A stretch of DNA of 64,000 nucleotides from Muraenolepis orangiensis (GCA_027704905.1 CM051021.1:362601-426600), one strand, 5' to 3'. Counted from the first letter of the stretch, positions 43,322 through 55,089 are shown. The notes: generated from the sequence alone by a model not told the origin. Made by a program: numbers and translations.

Positions 43322-46150
43322 ATGGCTGATTGTTCGATACCACCACCCTCCCCCTTCCTAGCCACGCCGGGCGAGCCACTGATACCGTGGCCCCGCTGGA
43401 TTTCCTCGTTCGAGACATATATCCTAGCTGCCGGCTTGGAGAGAGTGTCTGCGGAGAGGAAACGTGCACTGCTGCTGCACTGTCTAGGAGCAGAGGGACA
43501 GCGTGTGTTTGAAACTCTCGGCCCCGCAGCGGGTTACACAGAGACGGTGGCCCTACTGAGGAGTCATTTCGCCACCCCACAGAGTGCTCTCCTCCGCCGC
43601 GTCATATTCGGACGGAGGCACCAGCGGCCGGGTGAGTCGGTGACACAGTACGTGGCTGATCTACGAGGTTTGGCGAGCTCGTGCAAGTTTGGCGCGTTAC
43701 AAGACGAACTGATCAGAGACCACCTCATACTGCACACGAACTGTGACAAGATTAGGGAAAGACTGTTGATGGAAAACGATGACGTGACACTAGCAGCAGC
43801 TCTACACCTAGCCGTTCAGGTTGAATCTGCTCTCGAATGTGCAGCTACATTGTCGGCTTCTTCCAACTCGCTAGCAGCGGACGAGGCAACGGGCGCGCGC
43901 GCGCGCGACTCACTGACGCCCCTCCTCCACGTGAGTACAGACAGCAGCGGGGGGAGTGTACAACTAGCCTCTCAGTCACGTGACCGCCCACACCAGCCGT
44001 GTGGGAATTGTGGCTCTCCTGCACACGACTCAAGAGCTCAGACCTGTCCTGCCCGTGGTAAAACCTGCTCCAACTGCGGGAGGCTGAATCACTTCCACAA
44101 AGTCTGTAGGTCTGCCCCAGCTAGAGCCTCCCAACCACCTACCACGATCATCCACAATGTCAGCTCAGGACGAGTGCCATTTAAAACATGTTCATTGATG
44201 GTTGGTGATGTCACTCTGCCCCTCCTCCTAGACACGGGTGCTTCGGTGTCCCTCCTGAACTGGGTGACTTATCAACAGTTTTTCTCCCACGAGCCACTGG
44301 GCCCGCCCACCACCACGCTGCGTGGCTATGCTAACTCTAAGATTGACATTGTGGGCTCCCTACAGCTTCCCGTGAAATACGGAGAGAAGACACTGCCAGT
44401 CTTCAGGTTCAATATTGCACGCCACGGGACCAACCTCCTGGGCCTCGACCTCTTCAACAGCCTCGGTTTCACGCTATTAGACACCTCTGGCTCTGAGATC
44501 CACACCGTTGCCAGCCCCTGGCAGCAACAGTGGCCTGCACTGTTCAGCGGTGTGGGCTGTCTCGATATTTTCGCCCACCAGCCCCTGATAGACCCGCAAG
44601 TGAGACCTGTCATTCAGCCCCTCCGCCGCTCCCCACTGGCCCTCCGCGATGACATCTCCTCTGAGCTACAGAGCATGCTCGATGGCAACATCATTGAGCA
44701 GGTGAATGCGTCGCCCTGGATCTCCAACATCGTGGTGGCCAAGAAGAAGTCTGGGGGGCTGCGACTCTGCGTGGACTTGAGAGCAGTAAATAAGGCCATC
44801 TTTCCCGACAAATACCCCTTGCCAACGTCAGAGGAGCTCACCGCCCAGTTCTACGGGTCCACTGTGTTCTCCAAGCTGGACCTCCGCCAGGGCTACCTCC
44901 AGGTGCCACTACACCCCGAGAGCCGCAACCTCACTGCGTTTATCACCCACAAAGGGGTCTTCCGTTACAAACGCATGGCTTTTGGTCTAAGCTCTGCCCC
45001 CAGCTGCTTCCAAAAGATCATGGCCTCCATCTTCGCTGGCATCCCGGGTGTGGCCATCTACCTTGACGACATCGTGGTTCACGGGGCCACCGTCGAGGCC
45101 ACACTCAACGGTGAGAAGTGTGTCTTCGCCGCCCCAGCCGTTGAGATCGTGGGGTTCCGCCTCTCGGCTGACGGCATATACCCACTCTACTCAAACACGG
45201 AGGCCATCCACCGCGTCCCGGAGCCCACCTCAGCTGCTCAGTTAGCCTCCTTCCTGGGCATGACGGCGTTCTACCTCCGCTTCCTGCCACAGTACTCGGC
45301 TACGACCACCCCACTGCGCCACCTGCTGAAACAGGGCGAGCCCTGGCTCTGGACGCCTGCCTGCTCGGACGCCGTGCGCCTCCTGAAGGCCCAGCTCACC
45401 TCACCACCGGTCCTAGCGTACTTCGACCTGGCCAGCCCCACCCTCGTCACATGCGACGCCTCCGCCACGGCCATTGGTGCGGTGATGTCCCAGCTGCAAA
45501 AGGGGGTTGAGAGGCCGATCGCCTTCGCCTCACGGGCTCTCAGCCCCACAGAACAGAGGTACTCGGTGGGGGAGCGGGAAGCCCTAGCGTGCCTCTGGGC
45601 ATGTGAACGCTGGCACATGTACCTCTATGGACGCTCATTCACATTGAGGACAGACCACCAGTCCCTCACCACCCTCCTGGCCACTTCAGGCACCGGCCAC
45701 AGACCACTCCGTCTCCACCGTTGGGCCGACCGCCTGCAGCAGTACAACTTTCGCCTACAGTTCACGCCAGGCCGGGACAACGTGGTGGCTGACCTGCTGT
45801 CACGCTCAATCCCCAACCCACCCTCAGACCCACCTTCGACCCCTGAACGGGACCAGGCCGAGCACGACCTCGTCCAGCTCCTCCACACACCTCTTCAGGA
45901 GACAGTGTCGCCGAAGGAGCTCCAGGACGTCTCAGCTGACGACCCCACCCTCACTACACTCTCGGCCTACATCAGACAGGGCTGGCCGACGAGGGTAGCT
46001 GATGAGCTGCTTCCCTACTTCAGGGTCAGGGACGAACTGTCATGCTGGAATGACACCTGCATCGCTCGCGGGCTCTGCACGGTGGTCCCGAGTGCCCTTC
46101 GGGCACGAGGGCCACTTGGGCATAGTCAGGCTCAAGCAGCGGTGCCGTGA
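43322..46150 (+). pseudogene. Gag-protease-RT-RNase H frame of the mag-like Gypsy element
   Basis: One open frame holds gag, two CCHC-type knuckles (CGNCGSPAHDSRAQTC and CSNCGRLNHFHKVC), protease LLLDTGAS, RT and RNase H (TCDASATAIGAVM, TDHQSL). The RT carries the catalytic YLDD (about 45060-45071), but the roughly 20 residues that normally follow YLDDIVVHG are missing in frame near 45090-45110. The frame then runs off at about 46100 and stops at 46150, because a small deletion shifts it just before the integrase HHCC finger. The single gag-pol frame, short LTRs and YLDDIVVHG motif fit the mag/SURL group. Described as broken. Confidence 0.87.
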
Positions 46151-47240
46151 TTTGGTGTGGTGGCCAGGCATCGACAGGGAAATCGAGACCCTGGTTAAGG
46201 ACTGCACTGCTTGCCTTCTTAGTGGCAAGACCAGGGCCCCAGGCCCACCCCCACCCATGCAGCAGTTGGACTGGCCGTCCCAACCCTGGGAGCACCTACA
46301 ACTTGACATCTGCGGCGAGCTACACGGGGTACCGCATCACCAGCGTTTCCTCGTCGTGATCTACGACCTGCACTCTAAGTGGCCGGAGGTAATACCCGTG
46401 GGCTCGGTCACAGCCAAGGTGTTGGTTGACATTCTTGACTCCCTGTTCGCGCGTTGGGGCCTGCCCAAGAGGATCACAACCGACAATGGTCCCCAAATGG
46501 TCTCCCACGAACTGTCCTCTTATCTGGAGGGGAAAGGGATCCGCCACATTCGCACAGCGTTCTACAACCCAGCGGCAAACGGGGGGGTGGAACGGCTGAA
46601 TCAGTCACTAAAAAATGGCATCAGGGCCCACCTGGCACAAGGGTACACGCTCATCAACAGCCTCCTCCAGACGCTGCTGCATTACCGGGCCACCCGACAC
46701 GCCACCACAGGAGTCTCCCCAGCCTCCCTCATGCTGGGGCGGGAGCTTCAGCTGCCTCTGGATAGGCTCCGCCCCACACCAGCTCAGGCCCCAGCCCATC
46801 CGGTTCAAGCCACAGTCGCCACACGCCAGCGTCTGATGAAGAACCGTTTCGACAGGGCCCGACGTGCTAGGCCACCTGCCATGGCTGCCTTGGACTGGGT
46901 CAGGATCCGACGACCTCACCGCGACAACAAGCTCCAGTCATTTTGGTCAGACCCTGTCCAGGTCAGCCAACAGCTTGGCCCGGCTTCGTTCAGGCTCGCT
47001 GATGGCACGCGCTGGCATGCTAGCCGCCTGCGTAAGGTGCACGCCCCCGCCGGCCCAGTGCCTGCTGCTACAGCTCTGCCGGCCGCACGGTTCGATGCCG
47101 CACCAGCCCCAGCCCCTCTAGCCCAGCCGGACGTCGTGGGGCCACCGCCAGTGGTTGTGGTTGCACCTGAGCCCCGCCCAGTTCGGGCACGCAGCAGGCC
47201 GGAGCACCTGCGTGATTTTGTAACTGACTATAACCCGTAG
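46095..47240 (+). pseudogene. Integrase frame of the mag-like Gypsy element, copy 1
   Basis: Continues pol in another frame: the HHCC finger (HEGHLG ... CTAC), the D-D-E core (QLDICGELHG, TTDNGPQMVS, GGVERLNQSLK), and a C-terminal part ending FVTDYNP before the polypurine tract. Catalytic residues are present, but the frame is separated from RT/RNase H by the shift near 46100, so it could be made only by an unusual event. Confidence 0.85.
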
Positions 47241-47415
47241 GTTCCGTGAGGGGGGGGGAAATGTTACATCTGGCACTACACTCAGTGCACTGTATCAATG
47301 CGCAATGTGATGTATGTGGTGACCGGATCTTGTTTGATTGTGTGTGTTCATTAAATGGAGTAGACTCAACTCCAACGTTCGCTCCCGTCTCATTCTCCAT
47401 TATTCGAACATATCA

Positions 47416-48336
47416 GTCCCATGACAGGTGCCATGGCATATACGTTGTCGCATAAGCCTACGGTCCAATCGCAGTTCTCTCGACACGGCGATCGTCCAGC
47501 TGTGGACGGGCTCATCGTGGGCGCTTTTAATCATCAGAGTGGTCTGAGGGATGGGCTGACAGTAGGCCGTCGGATCGTTGCAGAAGTAAACTCTCCTGTG
47601 GTCCTCAGTCAGGGAAATCCCAGTTCCTAGGGCGAGCGGGTCAAAGGTAGCCAGGGCGTTGCCCGATACCTCTTGGTGGTGTTCTGGGTCCACAAACATC
47701 AACAAGGAATCCCATAACTTGGTCGCTTGGGTCAGCATGTCTTTCCCAGCGAGCTGCAGCTCTTGCACTATCTTGTCCCGCTCCTCCCCGCTCTCCAACC
47801 CTGTGCGCAGGTCGACCGCCGTGGCCCTTTCCACTTGGGAACAGAGCTGGAGAAAACAAAACATATCCTTCTCCCCCATGGCCGCCTGTATGCTGCTCCC
47901 GCCGACCGTGACGGCGGCCGTGCGGGCGGCGACGGAGCTCCGGACGGGATTCAGAGCGACGTCTCGCAGCTTGGAGACGACCTCGATGAGCAGCGCGCTG
48001 GAGCGGCCCAGCACCTCCCGCCGGGTCTTCTCCCATTGCTCCAGCGCGGTGCTCGCCGGTTGCCTGGCGGCCACGGCCTGCTCCCAGCCCGGGAGCTTCT
48101 CCCGCAGCTCCGCCTGCGCCTTGGGGAGCGTCTTCACGTTGTGGAGGCGATGCTGGTCTTCGATGGCGCACACGCACGCCATGTCGTCCAGGCAGTAGTA
48201 TTCGACGAGCTTGCCGTGCTGGGGGCACTTTGTCCCCGCCAAGCCCTCGGCGCCGGGCGCCAGGGGGTCGGCCAGCGGGTGGGTGAGGAGGACCGGCGCG
48301 GTGAGGTGAGGCTGGAGGTGTTCCCCGCACATGGAG
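47416..48336 (-). pseudogene. Duplicated internal piece of the TRIM pseudogene
   Basis: Identical, as far as read, to 51179-52099. It encodes the part from just inside B-box 1 to the front of SPRY, including the frameshift near 47477. It lacks start codon and promoter, being cut at the duplication joint. Confidence 0.9.
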
Positions 48337-51178
48337 CCCACCAGCCCCTGATAGACCCGCAAGTGAGACCTGTCATTCAGCCCCTCCGCCGCTCCCCACT
48401 GGCCCTCCGCGATGACATCTCCTCTGAGCTACAGAGCATGCTCGATGGCAACATCATTGAGCAGGTGAATGCGTCGCCCTGGATCTCCAACATCGTGGTG
48501 GCCAAGAAGAAGTCTGGGGGGCTGCGACTCTGCGTGGACTTGAGAGCAGTAAATAAGGCCATCTTTCCCGACAAATACCCCTTGCCAACGTCAGAGGAGC
48601 TCACCGCCCAGTTCTACGGGTCCACTGTGTTCTCCAAGCTGGACCTCCGCCAGGGCTACCTCCAGGTGCCACTACACCCCGAGAGCCGCAACCTCACTGC
48701 GTTTATCACCCACAAAGGGGTCTTCCGTTACAAACGCATGGCTTTTGGTCTAAGCTCTGCCCCCAGCTGCTTCCAAAAGATCATGGCCTCCATCTTCGCT
48801 GGCATCCCGGGTGTGGCCATCTACCTTGACGACATCGTGGTTCACGGGGCCACCGTCGAGGCCACACTCAACGGTGAGAAGTGTGTCTTCGCCGCCCCAG
48901 CCGTTGAGATCGTGGGGTTCCGCCTCTCGGCTGACGGCATATACCCACTCTACTCAAACACGGAGGCCATCCACCGCGTCCCGGAGCCCACCTCAGCTGC
49001 TCAGTTAGCCTCCTTCCTGGGCATGACGGCGTTCTACCTCCGCTTCCTGCCACAGTACTCGGCTACGACCACCCCACTGCGCCACCTGCTGAAACAGGGC
49101 GAGCCCTGGCTCTGGACGCCTGCCTGCTCGGACGCCGTGCGCCTCCTGAAGGCCCAGCTCACCTCACCACCGGTCCTAGCGTACTTCGACCTGGCCAGCC
49201 CCACCCTCGTCACATGCGACGCCTCCGCCACGGCCATTGGTGCGGTGATGTCCCAGCTGCAAAAGGGGGTTGAGAGGCCGATCGCCTTCGCCTCACGGGC
49301 TCTCAGCCCCACAGAACAGAGGTACTCGGTGGGGGAGCGGGAAGCCCTAGCGTGCCTCTGGGCATGTGAACGCTGGCACATGTACCTCTATGGACGCTCA
49401 TTCACATTGAGGACAGACCACCAGTCCCTCACCACCCTCCTGGCCACTTCAGGCACCGGCCACAGACCACTCCGTCTCCACCGTTGGGCCGACCGCCTGC
49501 AGCAGTACAACTTTCGCCTACAGTTCACGCCAGGCCGGGACAACGTGGTGGCTGACCTGCTGTCACGCTCAATCCCCAACCCACCCTCAGACCCACCTTC
49601 GACCCCTGAACGGGACCAGGCCGAGCACGACCTCGTCCAGCTCCTCCACACACCTCTTCAGGAGACAGTGTCGCCGAAGGAGCTCCAGGACGTCTCAGCT
49701 GACGACCCCACCCTCACTACACTCTCGGCCTACATCAGACAGGGCTGGCCGACGAGGGTAGCTGATGAGCTGCTTCCCTACTTCAGGGTCAGGGACGAAC
49801 TGTCATGCTGGAATGACACCTGCATCGCTCGCGGGCTCTGCACGGTGGTCCCGAGTGCCCTTCGGGCACGAGGGCCACTTGGGCATAGTCAGGCTCAAGC
49901 AGCGGTGCCGTGATTTGGTGTGGTGGCCAGGCATCGACAGGGAAATCGAGACCCTGGTTAAGGACTGCACTGCTTGCCTTCTTAGTGGCAAGACCAGGGC
50001 CCCAGGCCCACCCCCACCCATGCAGCCGTTGGACTGGCCGTCCCAACCCTGGGAGCACCTACAACTTGACATCTGCGGCGAGCTACACGGGGTACCGCAT
50101 CACCAGCGTTTCCTCGTCGTGATCTACGACCTGCACTCTAAGTGGCCGGAGGTAATACCCGTGGGCTCGGTCACAGCCAAGGTGTTGGTTGACATTCTTG
50201 ACTCCCTGTTCGCGCGTTGGGGCCTGCCCAAGAGGATCACAACCGACAATGGTCCCCAAATGGTCTCCCACGAACTGTCCTCTTATCTGGAGGGGAAAGG
50301 GATCCGCCACATTCGCACAGCGTTCTACAACCCAGCGGCAAACGGGGGGGTGGAACGGCTGAATCAGTCACTAAAAAATGGCATCAGGGCCCACCTGGCA
50401 CAAGGGTACACGCTCATCAACAGCCTCCTCCAGACGCTGCTGCATTACCGGGCCACCCGACACGCCACCACAGGAGTCTCCCCAGCCTCCCTCATGCTGG
50501 GGCGGGAGCTTCAGCTGCCTCTGGATAGGCTCCGCCCCACACCAGCTCAGGCCCCAGCCCATCCGGTTCAAGCCACAGTCGCCACACGCCAGCGTCTGAT
50601 GAAGAACCGTTTCGACAGGGCCCGACGTGCTAGGCCACCTGCCATGGCTGCCTTGGACTGGGTCAGGATCCGACGACCTCACCGCGACAACAAGCTCCAG
50701 TCATTTTGGTCAGACCCTGTCCAGGTCAGCCAACAGCTTGGCCCGGCTTCGTTCAGGCTCGCTGATGGCACGCGCTGGCATGCTAGCCGCCTGCGTAAGG
50801 TGCACGCCCCCGCCGGCCCAGTGCCTGCTGCTACAGCTCTGCCGGCCGCACGGTTCGATGCCGCACCAGCCCCAGCCCCTCTAGCCCAGCCGGACGTCGT
50901 GGGGCCACCGCCAGTGGTTGTGGTTGCACCTGAGCCCCGCCCAGTTCGGGCACGCAGCAGGCCGGAGCACCTGCGTGATTTTGTAACTGACTATAACCCG
51001 TAGGTTCCGTGAGGGGGGGGGAAATGTTACATCTGGCACTACACTCAGTGCACTGTATCAATGCGCAATGTGATGTATGTGGTGACCGGATCTTGTTTGA
51101 TTGTGTGTGTTCATTAAATGGAGTAGACTCAACTCCAACGTTCGCTCCCGTCTCATTCTCCATTATTCGAACATATCA
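48337..51178 (+). mobile_element. mag-like Gypsy element, 5'-truncated duplicate copy
   Basis: Pol from RT onward, with RT/RNase H frame to 49913, integrase frame to 51003, and 3' LTR at 51025-51178 followed by GTCCC. It shares the in-frame RT deletion and the frameshift before integrase with the first copy, so both lesions came before the duplication. Confidence 0.9.
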
Positions 51179-52408
51179 GTCCCATGACAGGTGCCATGGC
51201 ATATACGTTGTCGCATAAGCCTACGGTCCAATCGCAGTTCTCTCGACACGGCGATCGTCCAGCTGTGGACGGGCTCATCGTGGGCGCTTTTAATCATCAG
51301 AGTGGTCTGAGGGATGGGCTGACAGTAGGCCGTCGGATCGTTGCAGAAGTAAACTCTCCTGTGGTCCTCAGTCAGGGAAATCCCAGTTCCTAGGGCGAGC
51401 GGGTCAAAGGTAGCCAGGGCGTTGCCCGATACCTCTTGGTGGTGTTCTGGGTCCACAAACATCAACAAGGAATCCCATAACTTGGTCGCTTGGGTCAGCA
51501 TGTCTTTCCCAGCGAGCTGCAGCTCTTGCACTATCTTGTCCCGCTCCTCCCCGCTCTCCAACCCTGTGCGCAGGTCGACCGCCGTGGCCCTTTCCACTTG
51601 GGAACAGAGCTGGAGAAAACAAAACATATCCTTCTCCCCCATGGCCGCCTGTATGCTGCTCCCGCCGACCGTGACGGCGGCCGTGCGGGCGGCGACGGAG
51701 CTCCGGACGGGATTCAGAGCGACGTCTCGCAGCTTGGAGACGACCTCGATGAGCAGCGCGCTGGAGCGGCCCAGCACCTCCCGCCGGGTCTTCTCCCATT
51801 GCTCCAGCGCGGTGCTCGCCGGTTGCCTGGCGGCCACGGCCTGCTCCCAGCCCGGGAGCTTCTCCCGCAGCTCCGCCTGCGCCTTGGGGAGCGTCTTCAC
51901 GTTGTGGAGGCGATGCTGGTCTTCGATGGCGCACACGCACGCCATGTCGTCCAGGCAGTAGTATTCGACGAGCTTGCCGTGCTGGGGGCACTTTGTCCCC
52001 GCCAAGCCCTCGGCGCCGGGCGCCAGGGGGTCGGCCAGCGGGTGGGTGAGGAGGACCGGCGCGGTGAGGTGAGGCTGGAGGTGTTCCCCGCACATGGAGA
52101 CCTCGCACTTCAGGCACGTCTTCAGCGCGGCTCTCTGGCCGTCCGCCGGGCACATGTCACAGAGAATGGCGGCCTTGGCGGGCTGCTGCTCGCCCTGGTT
52201 CCTCCGGCTGCTGCTGTTGTTGTTGTCAGACATGGCGTCGAATAGACCAATCGTGTTAAATCTATTGAAAAGGGTCAACTGAATCTCGTCTCTTGAATGG
52301 AGTGGATTCTATTCCGTTTGTTTCTAGTTCGGACTAAAGCCACTATGACTCTCGTTACCGGACCGCACACAACAGCAATGGGAGTCTACTTCAGTTTACT
52401 TTCCTTCT

Positions 52409-52428
52409 TGTAGAAAACGAAACTGAAC
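52409..52428 (-). promoter_or_regulatory. ISRE in the TRIM pseudogene promoter
   Basis: GAAAACGAAACT at 52413-52424 fits the interferon-stimulated response element GAAANNGAAACT exactly. It lies 180 bp upstream of the ATG at 52233. Confidence 0.75.
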
Positions 52429-52495
52429 TTTAAAAGTTGTTCACATATTTCAGCCGATAGGACCACGCCTCAAGACTTACCTACACACACACACA

Positions 52496-52989
52496 GTATA
52501 CAAGTATTTAACAGGTAGGCCACTACAAACGAGGGTTTTCACCTTTTTTCTTTACTTTGGACAAACTGCAACTTATTTATAATTCTTATTCGTTATTATT
52601 GTTATTCATTGTGTGTTCCTAAGGATCTCACTGTTCATTATATACTGTTTCGTTGGTTGTTAGACTCGTTCTTGTTTCATGTGGATGAACAAGCGTCATG
52701 TTTCCACGTCATGCCACCGTCACGTTCTGTAGTTAGGCATTTTGCTTTTGAGCTTTATGCGTTTCCATCTCGGTGATTTTTGTGTTACTGTATTCATCAG
52801 TAAAGACTCTTTATTTTGATACGTGTGTCATCGAGTCGTGCATTTGGGTTCACCTCCTAAGTCCCCGTTCCTCATTCCCCGCGTCAACCCGTGACATTCT
52901 TAAGTTGCAGTTCGTCCAAAGTAAATAAAAAAATAAAAAAGGTGAAAACCCTCGTTTGTCGTGGCCTACCTGTTAAATACTTGTATACT
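52496..52989. repeat. Inverted-repeat element, ~80-bp arms
   Basis: The left arm (52496-52575, TATACAAGTATTTAACAGGT ... TTTGGACAAACTGCAACTTA) is the reverse complement of 52901-52989, with few changes. The 325-bp spacer has no recognised gene. The right arm in direct orientation is the unit-edge sequence also seen at 31424 and 63597. Confidence 0.8.
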
Positions 52990-53017
52990 TACCTGTGTGT
53001 GTATATATGTATGTATG

Positions 53018-53062
<45 letters not shown>

Positions 53063-53247
53063 GTATGTATATATATATCTATATCTATATCTCTATATAT
53101 ATATATATCTATATATCTATATATATAGAGATATATATATATATAGAGATATATATCTATATATATCTCTAAATATATATATATAGATATATATATATAT
53201 CTCTCTATATCTCTATATCTATATATATATCTATATATGTATATATA

Positions 53248-53288
<41 letters not shown>

Positions 53289-53327
53289 GTATGTATATAT
53301 GTATATGTATATATATATGTATATATG

Positions 53328-53360
<33 letters not shown>

Positions 53361-53365
53361 GTATG

Positions 53366-53402
<37 letters not shown>

Positions 53403-53410
53403 GTGTGTGT
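52990..53410. repeat. TA/GTATA microsatellite, ~420 bp
   Basis: Long TATATGTATA and TATATCTATA repeat. Apparent proteins are artefacts. Confidence 0.95.
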
Positions 53411-53822
53411 GTGTTCACAGTTAATATTTCCATCAGGTCAATTGCTTACCAAATGCCCAATAGTATTGGTTTTAAACGCCTCCTCAGAATGTGCTAGGAT
53501 CAGAATATACTATTTGTATATGAAAAGTAACATCAAGCAGGCTTTTCCAATCATGGTGCTTTTATTTGAGTGTTTTGAGATGTTTATTCCACAGAGAAGA
53601 AATCAAATGGAAATCATGTCAACGATGCATCTTCAAAGACGCAAAAAAACGCTCCCTTCTTTATCAAAAACCACGGGACAGCCCAACAGCCCAAAGACAC
53701 ACATGACAGCCTTATGAAGAATTAGGGTTCAATGCATCTAACGGGAGATGTGCAAGAACAAACACAAACGTAAAGAAACCATGTTGGCAAGTGGACGGAG
53801 AGGCTGATACGTGTTGTCCACT
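53410..53822 (-). other. Orphan TRIM 3' flank (third TRIM remnant)
   Basis: Matches 42240-42695 and 61320-61764, but the adjoining TRIM coding end is missing: the match stops at GTGTTGTCCACT, where an inverted copy starts. Confidence 0.75.
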
Positions 53823-54121
53823 AGTGGACAACACGTATCAGCCTTATCAGCCTGTTGGGTAGTGCCGTGGTTTTTGATAAAGAAGGGAGCGTTTTTGCGT
53901 GTTTGAAGATGCATCGTTGACATGATTTCCATTTCATTTTACATTTTATAGTTCTCTCTTCTCTGTGGAATAAACATCTCAAAACACTCAAATAAAAGCA
54001 CCATGATTGGAAAAGCCTGCTTGATGTTAAATAATAAAAATAGTATATTCTGATCCGAGCACATTCTGAGGAGGCGTTTAAACCCGATACTATTGGGCAT
54101 TTGGTAGGCAATTGGCCTGAT
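53823..54121 (+). repeat. Inverted duplication of the TRIM 3' flank
   Basis: Reverse complement of 53415-53822, joined head to head with no spacer. The 21 bp on each side of 53822/53823 are perfectly palindromic (GGCTGATACGTGTTGTCCACT). Part of the arm is deleted near 53855, and homology then continues to CCAATTGGCCTGATGGG... at about 54121. Confidence 0.8.
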
Positions 54122-54664
54122 GGGATGGCGCCGTACCCGCCCGACGACGTCACGCAGCCCCCGTCTGCTGACGCCGCGCCGTACCCGCCTGACGACGTCA
54201 CGCAGCCCCCGTCTGCGGACGCTACGCCGTACCCGCCCGACGATGTCACGCAGCCTCCGTCTGCTGACGTCACGCAGCCCCCGTCTGCTGACGCCGCGCC
54301 GTATCCGCCCGACGACGTCACGCAGTCCCCGGCTGTCGACTACAGAGGGGGTTCAGAGCAGACCCCTGAGGAGACTCCAGAGGAGGTCCCGAAGGAGACC
54401 CTTAGAGGAGACCCCTGGAGGAGGGTCCAGAGGAGACCTCCAGAGAGGACTCCCACCGACCTGGGCAGAAGGGGTGGCTCTCTTCCTGGGCCCCACCCGC
54501 CCACCAAATCTCCTCCACCCCCCCGGATCATCGACTGGGACGCAGACGGTCCAGAGGGGCGGGGTTGGCCCCCGCGCCGCTACTGTCGGGATCTGTTCTT
54601 TTCCCTCAACTGCCACCGGGAACACCCCTTCAAGCCGGGTTGGACGCCAGGAGGCGCCCGTTGA
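54122..54664 (+). pseudogene. 3' fragment of a Gypsy-type coding region
   Basis: An open frame with five copies of a PYPPDDVTQPPSADA-type repeat (36-bp unit), then acidic/proline-rich sequence ending HREHPFKPGWTPGGAR, stop at 54662-54664. It lies directly before a polypurine tract and LTR, as the end of an LTR-element polyprotein does. The 5' part is cut off at the inverted-duplication border. Confidence 0.55.
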
Positions 54665-54674
54665 GGGGGGGTAC

Positions 54675-55077
54675 TGTCACGGTTACGGTGGTTGGCAGGG
54701 GGCGTGGCTTAGCCACGTGCGCTGGTGGCGCACACACGCTCCTGTCAACAATCACGTTGGTTGGCAGGGGGCGTGGCCTAGCCACGTGCGCTGATGGCGG
54801 ACACACGCTCTTGTCAACAATCACGTTGGTTGGCAGGGGGCGTGGCCTAGCCATCACCAGCCAACTACCTGCCGGTACTCCGCACCCGATACCCCCGGTA
54901 CAGACTCCTTCCCCTGTCCCGGACTACCCGCCGGTCACCTGCCTGCCGGTACTCCGCGGATCGTCCTCCCCGTGTACCCTTGTGTTTTGTGTGTGTTTGG
55001 AAATAAAGCCGTCTCGTATCACTCTCCACTTGTCGGCGTCTGCGTTCGGGGTCCAACCCACTCCCTCTCTCGTGACA
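54675..55077 (+). mobile_element. 3' LTR (403 bp) of the truncated Gypsy-type element
   Basis: Ends TGTCACG ... CGTGACA, preceded by GAGGGGGGG polypurine sequence, with GGAAATAAAG near 55000 as a polyadenylation signal. It contains 2.5 copies of a ~68-bp tandem repeat (TTGGCAGGGGGCGTGGC...). Confidence 0.82.
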
Positions 55078-55089
55078 CAGCTCCTGCAT

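Larger units (their letters stand above)
43156..47415 (+). mobile_element. mag-like Ty3/Gypsy element, full length but defective
   Basis: 4,260 bp with very short 154-bp LTRs (43156-43309 and 47262-47415, TGTTACATC...GAACATATCA) that look identical. The 5-bp duplication GTCCC lies at 43151-43155 and 47416-47420. A primer-binding-like TGGCGACGAG lies one base after the 5' LTR and a polypurine tract (GAGGGGGGGGGAAA) just before the 3' LTR. It lies opposite in direction to the TRIM gene it interrupts. Its 3' portion (44574 onward) is part of the 3,763-bp tandem duplication. Confidence 0.92.
44574..52099. repeat. 3,763-bp tandem duplication (44574-48336 and 48337-52099)
   Basis: Each copy runs from the RT start of the mag-like Gypsy element, through its 3' LTR, into the TRIM pseudogene up to CACATGGAG. 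Every landmark is offset by exactly 3,763. I noticed a single base difference (CAGCAGTTG at 46260 against CAGCCGTTG at 50023). The joint at 48336/48337 (CATGGAG|CCCACC) shows at most 1 bp of shared sequence. Confidence 0.95.
42696..52233 (-). pseudogene. RING-less TRIM pseudogene split by a Gypsy element
   Basis: Paralogue of the intact gene at 61765-63201. The N-terminal part reads 52233 down to about 51184. It has the ATG (MSDNNNSSSRRNQGEQQPAK), B-box 1, B-box 2, the coiled coil and the front of the SPRY domain. The C-terminal part (LGRYALCLKGDQ ... MTELLCELS) lies at 43150-42696. Between them sits the mag-like Gypsy element with GTCCC duplications and a tandem copy. Independent damage is present: a 2-bp insertion near 51240 (AGTTCTCTCGAC against AGTTCTCCGAC) shifts the frame in the SPRY domain. 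A short deletion in B-box 2 (LDDMACVCAIEDQH) breaks the C-x2-C spacing. A CATGTCCC/CATATCCC repeat has expanded at the insertion point (43100-43155). No functional protein can result. Confidence 0.88.

Noticed and set aside
47727..49913. A 728-residue open frame joining antisense TRIM to Gypsy pol
   Set aside because: Produced by chance at the duplication joint (48336/48337). The first 200 residues are the complement of TRIM coding sequence, whose high GC leaves the other strand open.
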